Part shown: positions 22,291 to 46,745 of the stretch, piece by piece
Position numbering within the stretch: position 1 is the stretch's first letter
Layout of the letters: each line of letters begins with the position of its first letter
Assembly (NCBI GenBank): GCA_009760855.2
Contig: WPIO01000011.1
Location: 2,530,501 to 2,594,500, forward strand
Length of the DNA stretch: 64,000 nt
DNA from: Cristatella mucedo
Taxonomy: Eukaryota; Bryozoa; Phylactolaemata; Cristatellidae
Direction: 5' to 3'
Program-made: the position numbers and the translations under genes
Notes under the pieces: generated by a model
What the model was told of the DNA's origin: nothing
What the model saw: the letters and a program-made list of their open reading frames with translations, nothing else
The model's database searches: none

Positions 22291-22375
22291 AAGGTTGGCT
22301 GATTCAGCTTCAGCAGCTTCGTTTTTGTAGCGGTAGGAGAGTCTTAACGCCATCACTACCGCTTGCAGTGGATAC
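22291..22375 (-). mobile_element. SINE-A fragment
   Basis: GGCTGATTCAGCTTCAGCAGC...GAGAGTCTTAACGCCATCACTACCGCTTGCAGTGG is the 3' half of a SINE-A in minus orientation, directly upstream of a complete copy. Confidence 0.65.
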
Positions 22376-22562
22376 ATAAATAAATAAATCCTAGCTGATT
22401 AAACAGCCTCTTTTCGTATAGCGACAGAAGAGCCTTTACGGCTATCACCACCGCTTGCAGTGGCGATAAAGGATCGCCCACCACAGGAATCGAACCCACG
22501 ACCTCGGGACCAAGGTCATGAAAGCAACCACCTTACCTAGTGTGCCATTACGGCTCACCAAA
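22376..22562 (-). mobile_element. SINE-A, near full length
   Basis: Minus-oriented and starting on the plus strand with (TAAA)n, the element's 3' tail. Next come the family hairpin (CAGCCTCTTTTCG...CGACAGAAGAGCC) and the body. The tRNA-like head has its B box in GGAATCGAACCC and its A-box end in CCTTACCTAGTGTGCCATTACGGC. It is the best reference copy in the window. Confidence 0.85.
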
Positions 22563-22564
22563 AA

Positions 22565-24195
22565 AGGACCTGCCACTGCAGGCCGTAAACCCGTTACCAG
22601 AATCACGTGATGAGTGACCATCTTGCCTGTCTGCTAAGATCTAGGAGCGTGTGTTACATGCTTTACTCGTTGAGACAGTGAACCCTAATTCCGACTTTCT
22701 TCGGCAGCTTAACTAGAGTAATGTAACGTACCGCCAGACGCTGCCCAAGCCTTGTACTACTCTGCCCTCACCATGAATGAGCTCACAAAAAGTGTACGGA
22801 CTGTCATTTCTTGTTTTTGCAGTGTCGTCCTAAAACCTGCTACTGTAGACATAAAAGAAAGAAAAATTCACAGCCATCGAGATCATGGTCAGCCGACATC
22901 GAAGGCTTCTGAAAAAAATATACTAAAATTTAGAATGCTCATCAGGACGGCTAAGATGTGCCCTAAAAGATCAAAAGAAATCTCCCGAACAACCAATCAG
23001 AGTAACCATGTTAAGAGCAAGCTTTCGCGTAATTCTTAAAACCGTATAAATTAGTCAACGACGAATCGGAGCTTCTTCAGCCTCTTCAGCTTTCAGCAGC
23101 AAAGGAAAATAACGTGGACGGACTTTGTCACGTTCGCGGGGGGGGGGGGGACCGGGGACTTTTTCATTTCGAAGGATTTATTATAGGATTACGTAATCTC
23201 AGCTGAGATTACGACGATTGCGGTGATTGCATTCCACCCAAGGCTTGAAGGGTTATAATCCGTATATAGTGGGAGTGTGACTGATGCACATCCTTCCTTT
23301 TCCTGTCTAAGGAAGCTCGATGCAAGCTCTTCGACGACGGCTCTCCTATCACCGCTTCGCACCAGCCTTGCACCAGCACAGTTTCTTCCATTGCGTTTCT
23401 CTACCTCCATGCCTGGTGGCTGCATTTCGGGGCACCCGGCCGCTCTGGTTGTCTGGCTGGCTCACTTCTCCGACTATCGATTAAGTGCCGGCTGCCCTTT
23501 TCAACGAATGAAAAGAATTCTACTGCCACCACGATTTGAGCCCAGGACCCGAGGACTTATAATTCAAGCCATTAACCGTACCGCTACTGGGGCCTTATTG
23601 ACCTGAGTGCGATGAATTTGTCGCTGCCTGATCCAAACAAAAGAATGAGAATGCACTGATCTCTCTTAGAAAGAGTGCGACCTGGTCGACGAATAAAGAT
23701 TTCAGTCTAAATGGAGAACCAATAATTAGTTGATATTTACGGTACGTTGACTGTCAAAGCACTAAAGCAATTGCTGGCAGCATTTAAAAACATTATTTAT
23801 TATTATTAAACATTATTATTATTTAAAAACATTATCGTGACGATTCCTCGTCGAGCTTTCTGGCCATGCGAAAGCTGGAAGGTGGGAGTGGGCTACGGCG
23901 ATAGCTCAGCGACGTCCTATTTTGATTCCCCTCCCTAGGAAAACTGCACAATCCTTAACACCACATGTAACGTGTCGAGAACGAGACCTAGTTTTCTTAG
24001 GGTGCTATACTAATATCTTATTACGAAGATTGTTATTACTATTATTAATTAATTAATTCGGCTCAGTCAATCGTAAAATATTCTTGGTCTCGTCTGCAGC
24101 AGAATCTGTGAGTGAACGCTGCTCAGCGCGAGGAAGAAGAGCTCCCAACGAGAACTTTCCAGCGTTCCAGCGTTCTCAGCACGACAATGTAGCCT
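22565..24195. other. No gene recognised; one LINE-tail relic
   Basis: An open frame at 22752-23039 is Lys-rich and preceded by a TTTTTGCAG acceptor, but its phase does not fit neighbouring exon candidates. A 13-base G run lies at 23138-23150. At 23960-24060 a degraded LINE tail (CGTGTCGAGAACGAGACCT...TTAGGGTGCTATAC plus ATT repeats) is visible. Confidence 0.4.
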
Positions 24196-24198
24196 GCG

Positions 24199-24246
24199 TG
24201 CGTGCGTGCGTGCGTGCGTGCATGCACGCACGCACGCACGCACGCA
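24199..24246. repeat. 48-bp perfect palindrome of (GTGC)n
   Basis: TGCG repeats run into CACG repeats around a central GCATGC. The 24-base halves are exact reverse complements with no spacer. It lies about 150 bp upstream of the first certain SSUH2 coding exon. Confidence 0.95.
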
Positions 24247-24394
24247 TTCTTTTTGGAGCGTGAATTTATACTTGCGAATGCGCTTCTCGGACTGCACTGC
24301 AGAGCCACTCTTTTTTTTTTGCGTACTGTACTTGGTTTTATCGCGCAAACTATTCTATAAGCATGTCGCCTTTTTTCCAGAATGGGAGCCCGGT

Positions 24395-38264
<13,870 letters not shown>

Positions 38265-38269
38265 GAGCG

Positions 38270-39585
38270 GCCGCAGCTTCGGCCGGACGAGGCCAGCTCG
38301 TGCTGCTGCTGCAGCTGCAGCAGCTGCAGCTGCAACAAAAGGTCAAGATGGCCGCTCCTGTGCTATCCGTAGAAGTTGCACTGTAGACTCGCCGTGGCGA
38401 TGCCGCATGCTCTGGCAGCGTCCTGGGCAGACGTCGTCGCCTCTGCTGCCACAGCAGCTGCCAGCAGCCGGCGGCTCGGAGCTCGGAGCCTCGTGGCTGT
38501 CCCTCGTGGCTGCTCGAGGCACGACGAGCGGCAGACACACAGCTCGGTCGGCAGCCTTTGCCGGAAGTGAAACTGCCAATTGAGGCCACAACTCGTACGA
38601 TCGGTGACGAGTTGCAGAAGGACTGCTGCAGACGAGCGACGGTTACTGTGTCTAGTTAACAACCGGGTCCTACGCACCGCTTCTAGACGCTGCCTTCTAG
38701 ACGCTGCCTTCTAGACGTTGCGTGTCGAGGTGCCATTGAGTCCATTGCCAGCGAAGCCATCGGCCATCCAAGCAGGCATCGGACGTAGCATCGGTCGGAG
38801 CATCGGTGCCAATCAAAAGCTGGCGGTGACCAGGAACCCTAAGAGAAGCGTGTTTAAAAAAGGGCCGTTGCTCGCCACTTCACTCGACGCCTATCTCTCT
38901 GCTCGCTTGGCAGCAAAGCCTTGTCGCAGTGCACGACTATGCACCGCATGACGTCTTGTAAGGGCCATTGTGCAGAGGCGTTTTCATGCGAAATGAAATT
39001 AATTAAAATGAATTAAATTAATTAAAAAAAATGAAATTAAGTGTCCGCTTTTCATCCCTTTTGGATGAGGCGCGATTTTTTCACGCTGCACCGCCCTCAC
39101 CGTGCATCTGTGGTTAGTGTAGCTCAAAACTTGTCATGGCGATGCAGTGTTTTAATGCCTTGTGGTGTGTGGCCAGCTGCATCCATTCATTGTTGCCCGA
39201 GCTCCCATCCCAAGTGTGCTCACAGCATTGCCGGCTCATCAATGCAGGGCTTTAATCACCATACTTTCCCATCTCTCCAGCAGGAGTTTTTTATTACCCT
39301 TGGAGCTGGCACCTCGGAGGAGTTAATGAGTCGTAGAAGCTGTGCCAGCATGCATGCCACGGTGCTGATATCAGAGCGCAGCAGCAATCAAGACCGCCCG
39401 CACTTGTATAACAATTCCATGTTTTTAACTTCCGGTTGTGCACTCGACAGCTCGAGCAGGCTACATCTTAACAACAGTTATAACGATGGCAGATGAATGA
39501 CTAGGTATGTAGTAGCAATACATGCCCTGCCCTGCCCTGTGGCTGTTGTTATGTTGTGGCTGTTGTTATGCTGCAGAGTTTTTTG
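38270..39585. other. No gene recognised; short tandem repeat
   Basis: Downstream of SSUH2. A 14-bp unit (TTCTAGACGCTGCC) is repeated three times at 38681-38720. An ATTAAA at 39002-39007 could be a variant polyadenylation signal, but none is canonical. Open frames here have no recognised family. Confidence 0.45.
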
Positions 39586-40070
39586 TGTGCAGAGCACTAA
39601 AGCTTAAGCAGCTTTCACTGGACATACGGTCGCTAACAGACTTGATCTCACGAAACGAAGAGAAAGTGCAAAGCGTAGCTGAGTCAGAAAGGCAGTGGAG
39701 GAAGTGAGTAGCATGGAATTAGCAGCTCATGACGGCTGGAAATGATGTGCCACAGTCGGCTGCAGGAGAGTAGACGTCGTCGTTGTGTACGAATTGTGGA
39801 AGCGAGTTCCAGGGTCTAGGACACAGAGCAAAAGCTTCTGTTGCCAACGGTCTTTAAGCGTGAGAATAGAATTTCATGTGGCCTTGGCCGCAGATTACCG
39901 CATAACCAATTCTTAGCAGCGATAATTCAGGAGCCGTAAATAATAGATGCAAGTCACAATCTGGTTGATTTAGAATGCCACCTGATAATTCGACCCGAAT
40001 GGATGTACCTAACCGGCTTGTTCCTCCAGCCGTTCTATAATCGACCGGATTGGTCAAGGTCAAGGTTTAT
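39585..40070 (-). mobile_element. LINE-2fam 3' half
   Basis: On the minus strand the frame contains DPWNSLPQFVHNDD (from GAATTGTGGAAGCGAGTTCC on plus), then the 3' UTR shared with 25830-26130 and 50105-50400 (ATGTGCCACAGTCGGCTGCA). It shows a second LINE lineage whose terminus differs from LINE-1fam. Confidence 0.75.
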
Positions 40071-40374
40071 CCATCACTGAGAAAGTTTTCAGAGCAGGAG
40101 GGGATATTTACATTATTCAAACACTCTGGCGAAAAGTGTACGATGCTAAAAGGATCACAGCGCCCTTTGCCCAAAGATCCCTTCAGTTGCCCTTTCGCAG
40201 GACGAGCAGCCGAGACTCAGCTTTCAATGATGCAAATGCTCAAGTTGCAGCAGCTAAGTTATATCGAGGCCGCCTCGTATGACGACTATTACACCTATAC
40301 ATACATAATTCAGTGGTTGTCACTAACCAGTAGACCTGCTAAACAGTGACCCTGACTGTGTTCACGTTTAATTT

Positions 40375-40672
40375 AGCGCTGTCTCTTTAACTTGACATGC
40401 CGGCCTAAGCTCGAAACTTGCTGTTGCTTCAGCTTTTTCTCGATGCCTTTTATTTCGCTAACATTTGGCTATTGATACACTCTTGCAGAGAGTTTAAAGT
40501 GTCTGAATGGAGTTCGAGTTATCTTAGGGTGCTATACAAACGACAAAAGCGATTGTTATTATCATTATCTCTCAGCAGCATTCGACTTCCAGATCTTTCG
40601 GAGTGCCTCTCCAGCTCACGCATAGGCATCACTGACACAGTGCTAAACTGGTTTAGGGACTTCGCCCGTTAG
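40375..40672 (+). mobile_element. LINE tail followed by an RT fragment
   Basis: A degraded 3' UTR with hairpin relic (AAAGTGTCTGAATGGAG...TTAGGGTGCTATAC) and ATT-like tail ends near 40566. A separate frame then reads LSECLSSSRIGITDTVLN and WFRDFAR, matching the RT block 'L..RLGITGTVLxWFxSYL'. Two insertions are juxtaposed. Confidence 0.7.
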
Positions 40673-40934
40673 GGATTTCGGGGTGTAGATGTGAATGGCT
40701 ATCCATCATAAGGAAGCTCTGACAGCACGGGGCACCTCAGGGCGATCAATCGATCGGGTCCCGATCCTTCCTTCTTTTCTGCCACTTTTCTGCCACTTTC
40801 CCCCACTGGCCGATGTCATCGACGAAGCCAAATCGTGGCTTTCATCTCTGTTCCGATAGCTGTCAGCTCCACCTCAATTAGTTGACGTCTGCCCAAAATG
40901 TGGGCACGCTTTCCCAAAGCGACTAATCAGTGGA

Positions 40935-41225
40935 TGAACTCATTGCCTCCGAAGTAAATTTTCTTACGCAATGCCATCCACTCTCCTGCTGCGACTGTGG
41001 CACATTCTTTCCAGCCGTCCTGAGCTGCTACTTCCTTGCTACTGACTACCTCAACTGCCTTCGTGACTCAGCTATACTTCTTTGTTTCTCTTTTTTGCAT
41101 GCGATGGAGTCGGTTGGCTATTCCATGCACACCGGAAGCCGCTTAGGCTTTGAGTGTGCACTAGAAAAGTTACTTGCCTAACACCCACTTAGTCTCTGTG
41201 GCTTTGTAGAGTTATAGACGGAGAT
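40935..41225 (+). mobile_element. LINE-2fam 3' end
   Basis: The reverse complement of the 25830 and 50105 copies: CACTCTCCTGCTGCGACTG, TTTCCAGCCGTCCTGAGCTG, GCCGCTTAGGCTTTGAGTGTG, ending at GAGTTATAGACGGAGATAC. No ATT tail. Confidence 0.75.
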
Positions 41226-41456
41226 ACATTACAATGCATTATTACAAGTCGGCCAGTTTTCAACTGAGAAATATTGACGATATCAGGGCTCGCTAACCCA
41301 TGAGTAAGAAAGCCAAACTTGTTCACGCGTTGTTGACATAGATTCTAGATTCTATATAATCGCAAGTCCCTTTATTTAGGTCGTACCTCTCTTTGTCCTT
41401 GATTGTTGGCAACCGGTGCAAAACTCTGTAGCTCGTCTGTTCTGTGAGGTCGTGTA

Positions 41457-41697
41457 ACGGTCAGCTGATTCAGCAGCCTCATTTATATATATCTGCAGAA
41501 GCAGAGCCTTGGCATCTATCAATCCGCCTGCAGCAGGCAATATTAGGTGAAGTGGTTGCAGTTCACGAACTCGGTCCCGAAGTCGTGAGTTCGAATCTTG
41601 CAGTGGGCGATCTTTTATTGACACTGTAAGCGGTAGTGATAGCCGTAAAGGATCTTCTGTCGCTATACAGAAGAGGCTGTTAAATCAGCTAGTACTT
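41457..41697. mobile_element. Two SINE-A copies head to head
   Basis: The minus-oriented 3' half at 41457-41545 (GTCAGCTGATTCAGCAGCC) abuts a plus-oriented copy at 41545-41697. The second has a B box in GAGTTCGAATCTTGC and the family hairpin (GGATCTTCTGTCGCTATACA). Confidence 0.75.
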
Positions 41698-41874
41698 CTT
41701 TATTATAGAATTGTCTGCTGCTGTACCCGAACCTATAATCTAATTCAGGAAATTCGAGTACGTTACCCCTGGGCTAAAATCGAATCAACAGTGGTGCTGT
41801 CACATCACGCGACTTCAGCCCGAACTTTGTTGGCTACGTAACGAAACGAGCGTCGTATCATTTTAAGATCCTCC

Positions 41875-41967
41875 TCCTCTCTCTCTCTCTCTGTCTCTGT
41901 CTCTCTCTGTCTCTCTGTCTCTCTGTCTCTCTGTCTCTCTGTCTCTCTCTGTCTCTCTGTCTCTCTG

Positions 41968-42019
<52 letters not shown>

Positions 42020-42138
42020 TGTCTCTCTGTCTCTCTGTCTCTCTGTCTCTCTGTCTCTCTGTCTCTCTGTCTCTCTGTCTCTCTGTCTCTCTCTGTCTCT
42101 CTGTCTCTCTGTCTCTTTCTGTCTCTGTCTCTCTCTCG
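41875..42138. repeat. (CT)n / (TCTCTG)n microsatellite
   Basis: About 260 bp of CT repeats with regular TCTG interruptions giving a TCTCTCTG-like higher-order period. Confidence 0.97.
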
Positions 42139-42299
42139 TTTACAAGTCGCCGAACTCGTTTTTATATCGCCTACTTGTGCGAACCCCTTGCTGTTTTTTC
42201 GCGCTCTCACACCCCAACCCACCGCTTCGGCTTTCGCGTTAGGGTGCAGGTTAGGGTTGGGTTTCGCCTATTCGGCTTCCAGTCGTCTCGCTGTTCCTC

Positions 42300-42725
42300 T
42301 GACCTCTGACCGTCTGACCTGATCTGATCTTCAGCTCTTGTGCACCGCAAAAAAAAGTGAGCTCGTGTAAAAGTCTGGAAATCTCTTCTAGCTCCTGTCA
42401 TTCAGCCGGCAACGATTTTACACAATGTAAGCCTCAGCTGAAGACTGCATCGCTCAGCTCATTCCCTGCGCTCCAGTGAATTTGTGTTTCTTTTTTATTC
42501 CCGTATTATTTTTATGCTCACCCGTGCACGCTACTGACCATGGGTCTTTCTTACTCGCTACCCCGAGTGACTACTTGTACGTTTTTCACACTTGGTGTCA
42601 AAAGCTTGATATTATCATTGTGCTGTCATTAGCTTTCGGGTTATCGTTTCTTTTGCAGTGAATCTTAGAGCACGTGGATAGAGACCTAATTCTCGTTTTA
42701 CAAACGACCAATGTTATAGTTTCCA
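42300..42725 (+). mobile_element. Diverged LINE C-terminal/3' UTR relic
   Basis: AAAGTCTGGAAATCTCTTC and CAATGTAAGCCTCAGCTGAAG match the 'AxKxWNSL...FKxQLKT' C-terminal pattern. A tail relic (GAGCACGTGGATAGAGACC...TTACAAACGACC) follows. Confidence 0.5.
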
Positions 42726-42794
42726 TCATTTGGCGTACTGTTATTATAGTATTACCTTCCTGCTTGTAACTATGCAAAATGACAAAAATGGTGG

Positions 42795-44530
42795 CTTGCT
42801 TAAGAAAGGGTATCACAGCCAAGTGGATTCATGCACTCGTGACCTCCCGTGTAGACAGTTGTGACTCACTTTTTGCATATCCTCTTGCCTACGAAGTAAG
42901 AGGCTTGCAGCTGGTGAAAACATTGCAGCTAGGCTTATAATAGTTATAATAATGCACTTGATAAAGCGCCCTCAGAGAACTCAATATTTCTAGGCACTTT
43001 ACGTTTGCTGCAAAGGGAAATACGATTGAATGGTGAGTAATATCATGCTTGATAAACAACATGAATAGCATGGTTAGGGGTGACATGCACAGGGACAGCA
43101 TGCAAATGTGGCTAGTGGCAGCATGCAGTGTCAGCACGTATAAGCATATCAAGGACGAATCACAGGGACCCACTAAATGCTGTCCTAAATAGGTGTTTTT
43201 TAAGTTCTTTTTAAACGTGGTCAAGTCAGGGGATGTTGTGACGCAAGTCGAGAGTGAGTTTCACGCTTTGGGAGCATACGAACTACATGCACGGTCTCCA
43301 AAGGATTTGAGGTTTGTACGAGGTATTGGTAAACTGTTGATTTCCGAAAAGTGGGTGGTACGATGTTTGGCCTGGTGGGGGATCTGAGAGATAGGCTGGA
43401 GCCAAAGAATAAAGTGACCTAAAAATGAGCGACAAAACCTTGAAGTCGATCCGTTGCTTGACTGGTAGCCAGTGCAGGTCTGCGAGAAGTGGTGTGATGA
43501 GGCAACTGCGATGCTCACGACAGACAAGCCTAGCTGCAGAGTTTTGCACCAGCTGTTATTGCCTGTTTGCACAGGCCGGTAGGCCAGCAAGCAGTGAGTT
43601 ACAGTAGTCAAGACGAGATGTCACAAATGCACAAACCAACTTGAACGTGGTATCCTTATCTAAACAAGCCCGAATTTTAGCACTGTTATGTAGCTGAAAG
43701 TAGGCAGACTTGATTGTGGAGCTGATGTGGTCGTCTAATGACAGGTCACTTTGGAACATGACACCTAGATTTCGAGCTGATTCCACAGGAGATATGCTGG
43801 CAGAGCCGATTTTGAGCGGCAACCTTTCCAATTTGTGAATCACACTGGGTTTGCCCATAACTAGTAAGTTAGTTTTATCATCGTTTAGTTTTAGAAAATT
43901 TGCTGTCATCCATGTGCGGGTGTCATCAATACATGCAGCAAGTGAGTTGAGAGAATTTGAGGTGCTCAAAGGCTGGGAGGGATTAGCTTTGAGGGCTTAT
44001 CTGACGTGAACGTCGCAATCACTTTATTACATCACTTCTCACCAACCTGCATTGGCTCCCCATCAAGTATCGCATCGACTTCAAAGTTTGATTACTTTCA
44101 TATAGCAACCATTATTTTCCTTTTGTCAGGCATCTCTATCCGAAATACTTTCTGATCAGGCTTCGCATTCTATCTATATCTGTTATGAGTTAAGTCCTTT
44201 ACCTGTGCCTCAAACTCAATCTCAATACGTTAGAGATCATATCTTCAGCTCTAATGCTCTTAACTTCCGAAACTCACTGCTGACTGGCGTCACAGCAGCT
44301 CTTGACGACATTTACAAAGAAGCTAGAAATCCAGCCATTCCTCCTCGCAATAGTTCCTCCGTTAGTTCCGTGAATTTCCAACTTGCGCTCAAATGCTAAA
44401 ATTGTGCATAATAATGCTAGCCAATTTACATACTTCCGGTTCAGCATATGTAAAGTGCCTAGAAAGTGATTGAGTTCTTTGATGGCACTGCAAAAAAAAT
44501 CTTAATTAGTTTATTATCACTTAAGCATCT
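42795..44530 (+). mobile_element. LINE-1fam copy split by a nested LINE
   Basis: The left part, 42795-42938, is an RT stretch ending GCAGCTAGGCTTAT. The right part resumes at 43994 (GGCTTATCTGACGTGAACGTCGC) and runs through LHWLPIKYRIDFK to a 3' terminus at 44451-44490 with hairpin. The 1.05-kb insertion between is a minus-oriented LINE-1fam. Confidence 0.8.
42939..43993 (-). mobile_element. LINE-1fam, 5'-truncated, nested in an older LINE
   Basis: On the minus strand it carries RT thumb and C-terminal coding ([51 protein letters not shown], then frameshifted [17 protein letters not shown]), followed by the 3' UTR, hairpin and a short ATT tail. Flanking GGCTTAT at 42932-42938 and 43994-44000 is a plausible target-site duplication. 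The YADD box is missing because of 5' truncation. Confidence 0.88.
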
Positions 44531-44534
44531 TAAC

Positions 44535-45279
44535 TAGTTTATTATCATTTAAGCATTAAGGCATCTCTTCGAGTAGAGACCTTCGCGTGGCCATGGCTAC
44601 ATACGGTTTTTCATGCAACGAGAGGATTAAATTCACGAGTGAAGAATAATCTTGGAAGAGATGTTCGTAGAGCTAGCTCAATTTTTGCTATGGGTCTAGT
44701 CGCCATAGCAGGCTGCTAAACGTGGTCGCCAGACTCTGTTTATATTTACGTTAAATCAATACATTTTGTTACATCCGTTTAGCTTCAGGATTAGCATCTT
44801 AAGTGTAGTGCTTATTGGTTGTTTGTTTTTGGGTTTACGGTTTAGGATATAGTGAATAGATTGTGTATTTTTTTTCTTTGAAGTTTTGAGTATAGGTTTT
44901 AGTGTTTAATATTAAGGTTTTAGGGAGAAAATTTAAGCAGATAAACCACCTCAAAACATGCTTATCTGTCGTAAATATAAACAGAGGCCGGCGACCATGT
45001 TTTGCAGCCTGCCATGGGCACTGTGTCCATAGCAGGATGTGAGCTGGCTCCATGAACAAATGACGCCGTATTGGCTGCAATATCCGGTCATCGAATGTTT
45101 CCGTATATGCCGGTATCAGTCCTTTCCGTCGTGCGTGCGCGTGCAAGGGATATAAAAAACGACGAGCACGTGAATTACTTATGTTTCCTAAGACATTCCA
45201 CAAGGAGCTGCTGGTCAAGAGCTTATTTCGGTTCAAAGCAATGACACTTTTGAAGCATTCTCTGTTTGTTACCCAGTTT
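44535..45279. other. No gene recognised (downstream of the GPCR)
   Basis: AT-rich sequence past the GPCR polyadenylation signal. A 164-codon minus-strand frame (44835-45329) overlaps the GPCR 3' UTR and has no recognised family; probably chance. A local repeat, TTAGTTTATTATCA-TTAAGCAT, occurs at 44504-44560. Confidence 0.4.
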
Positions 45280-45285
45280 TTTATT
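45280..45285 (-). terminator. GPCR polyadenylation signal
   Basis: TTTATT on plus (AATAAA on minus), 135 bases after the GPCR stop codon. Confidence 0.55.
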
Positions 45286-45419
45286 AATGTATTACAATAA
45301 TAAAGATGGAAAGCGCACAGTTTGCGCATATGTGCCTTTCATGCTACATAAGAAGACCATGAAACGAGCAATCTGTTTTGAGATAAAAAAATAATCAACT
45401 ATGCTACCTCAACAAAGCG

Positions 45420-45689
45420 CTATCTATAAGCGTAATTCCTAGGAGTTTCGTCTTCCACAAATCCCACTAAATGCTGCTTTTCCTCTGCAGGCGACCTGTG
45501 CTCTTCAGGACTACTTCCATCGGCTCCAACTGGTGTGTTGCGCCTGCTATCGCGAATTAAGGTGGTCTCCGTCGGCACGCTTGTCCGAGTCATCTTAGTT
45601 CTGGATTTGATGCCCAAACCTTGCGTCCAGGTGAGCTTCCTAGTGACGAAACTGGATTTGAGCCACTTTTTCTTCAACTCTGCTTGAAC
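45420..45689 (-). CDS. GPCR last exon (helix 8 and C-tail)
   Basis: Acceptor GCGTTACAG (minus). It begins VQAELKKKWL, the conserved helix 8 of class B receptors. The 80-residue Ser/Thr/Glu-rich tail ends ETPRNYAYR and TAG at 45420-45422. The tail is a likely kinase/arrestin target by analogy. Confidence 0.93.
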   Translation of the reverse strand, partial: VQAELKKKWLKSSFVTRKLTWTQGLGIKSRTKMTRTSVPTETTLIRDSRRNTPVGADGSSPEEHRSPAEEKQHLVGFVEDETPRNYAYR

Positions 45690-46714
45690 CTGTAACGCAC
45701 GGACAAGACCGATCAGCGAGAATGCTTTTAAACTGTACCCGTTTCGACCAACAAGGATGTGCCATCTCATCTTGCATCTCATTCTACTATCGCTGACACT
45801 TTTGCTTGCCATCATCACCGCTTAGCTGTGCTCCACGAGTGAGCATACATTTGGTTTAATTTAATTAGTAGCAGACATGCACCGTGCAGGGCATCAAAAC
45901 GTTCATGCTTCTCGAGAGTAGTTGCTTACCTCGCCGTTGCAAAAGCAAAAGAGTAGCGAGACAGCAAATCCCTGCAAAATAAATATTCCGAGCTATGACT
46001 GCTGTCATGCACTTACAATTGTCCTAGCCAGTTTTGCGCTAAACTAGACCTCACTTGAAACGACGTTAGCAGTGTGTCGAAGTAGAATCTGGCGATCTCG
46101 GCGGCAACGTCCTCCATGTGAACGTCAAGGGCGAGAAAAAAAATCCAGTGCACACCAAACAGTGGAATAAGCACGAGAGTTGACTTCGCCAATTTCCTGA
46201 AATCAGTCAATATTTTCGGCCTTTAGCGGTTCAGCAAAGCGAGCCTTAGTCGCTGGATAAGCTCGCTCATGCATTGGCGCTATGGAACTTGGCAGCCACG
46301 TGACCATGGTCTTGAATTTTAAGAATTTTTTTGCGATTTAAAGTGAGTGCTGAAGGAGAGGCCTCGGGTTTGATGGAGTGGCTTAGTCGTGCTGAGCGAG
46401 CTGTCTTAATGCAAACCACTGCAGTGTCACATGCAGATTAAGGTGCCTGCCTGATGCCTGCACATCACTTGGCTTGCCGACGACCGGGCTCACAAGCAAA
46501 GTCAAGGTTAAGTCGGACGGGTAAAAAATAACGTCCAGCAATGTAATGCAGCAATGTAATGCAAATGTAATGCAGCAATGTAATGCAGCAATGTAATGCA
46601 AAGTAATGCAGCGCAGAGTGAGAGAAGTACGAGGGCGTGGCGTAGAGACAACGGGAGGGAGAGATAGAGATAAAGAGGGTGGGCATGAAGCTAGAGAGAC
46701 AGACAGGCAGACAG

Positions 46715-46745
<31 letters not shown>

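Noticed and set aside
22752-23039. Lys-rich 95-codon frame with an acceptor-like TTTTTGCAG
   Set aside because: Its phase does not match the candidate exon at 21532-21703, and no domain or downstream polyadenylation signal supports it as a terminal exon.
44835-45329. 164-codon minus-strand frame downstream of the GPCR
   Set aside because: It overlaps the GPCR 3' UTR and its polyadenylation signal, and resembles no known protein.
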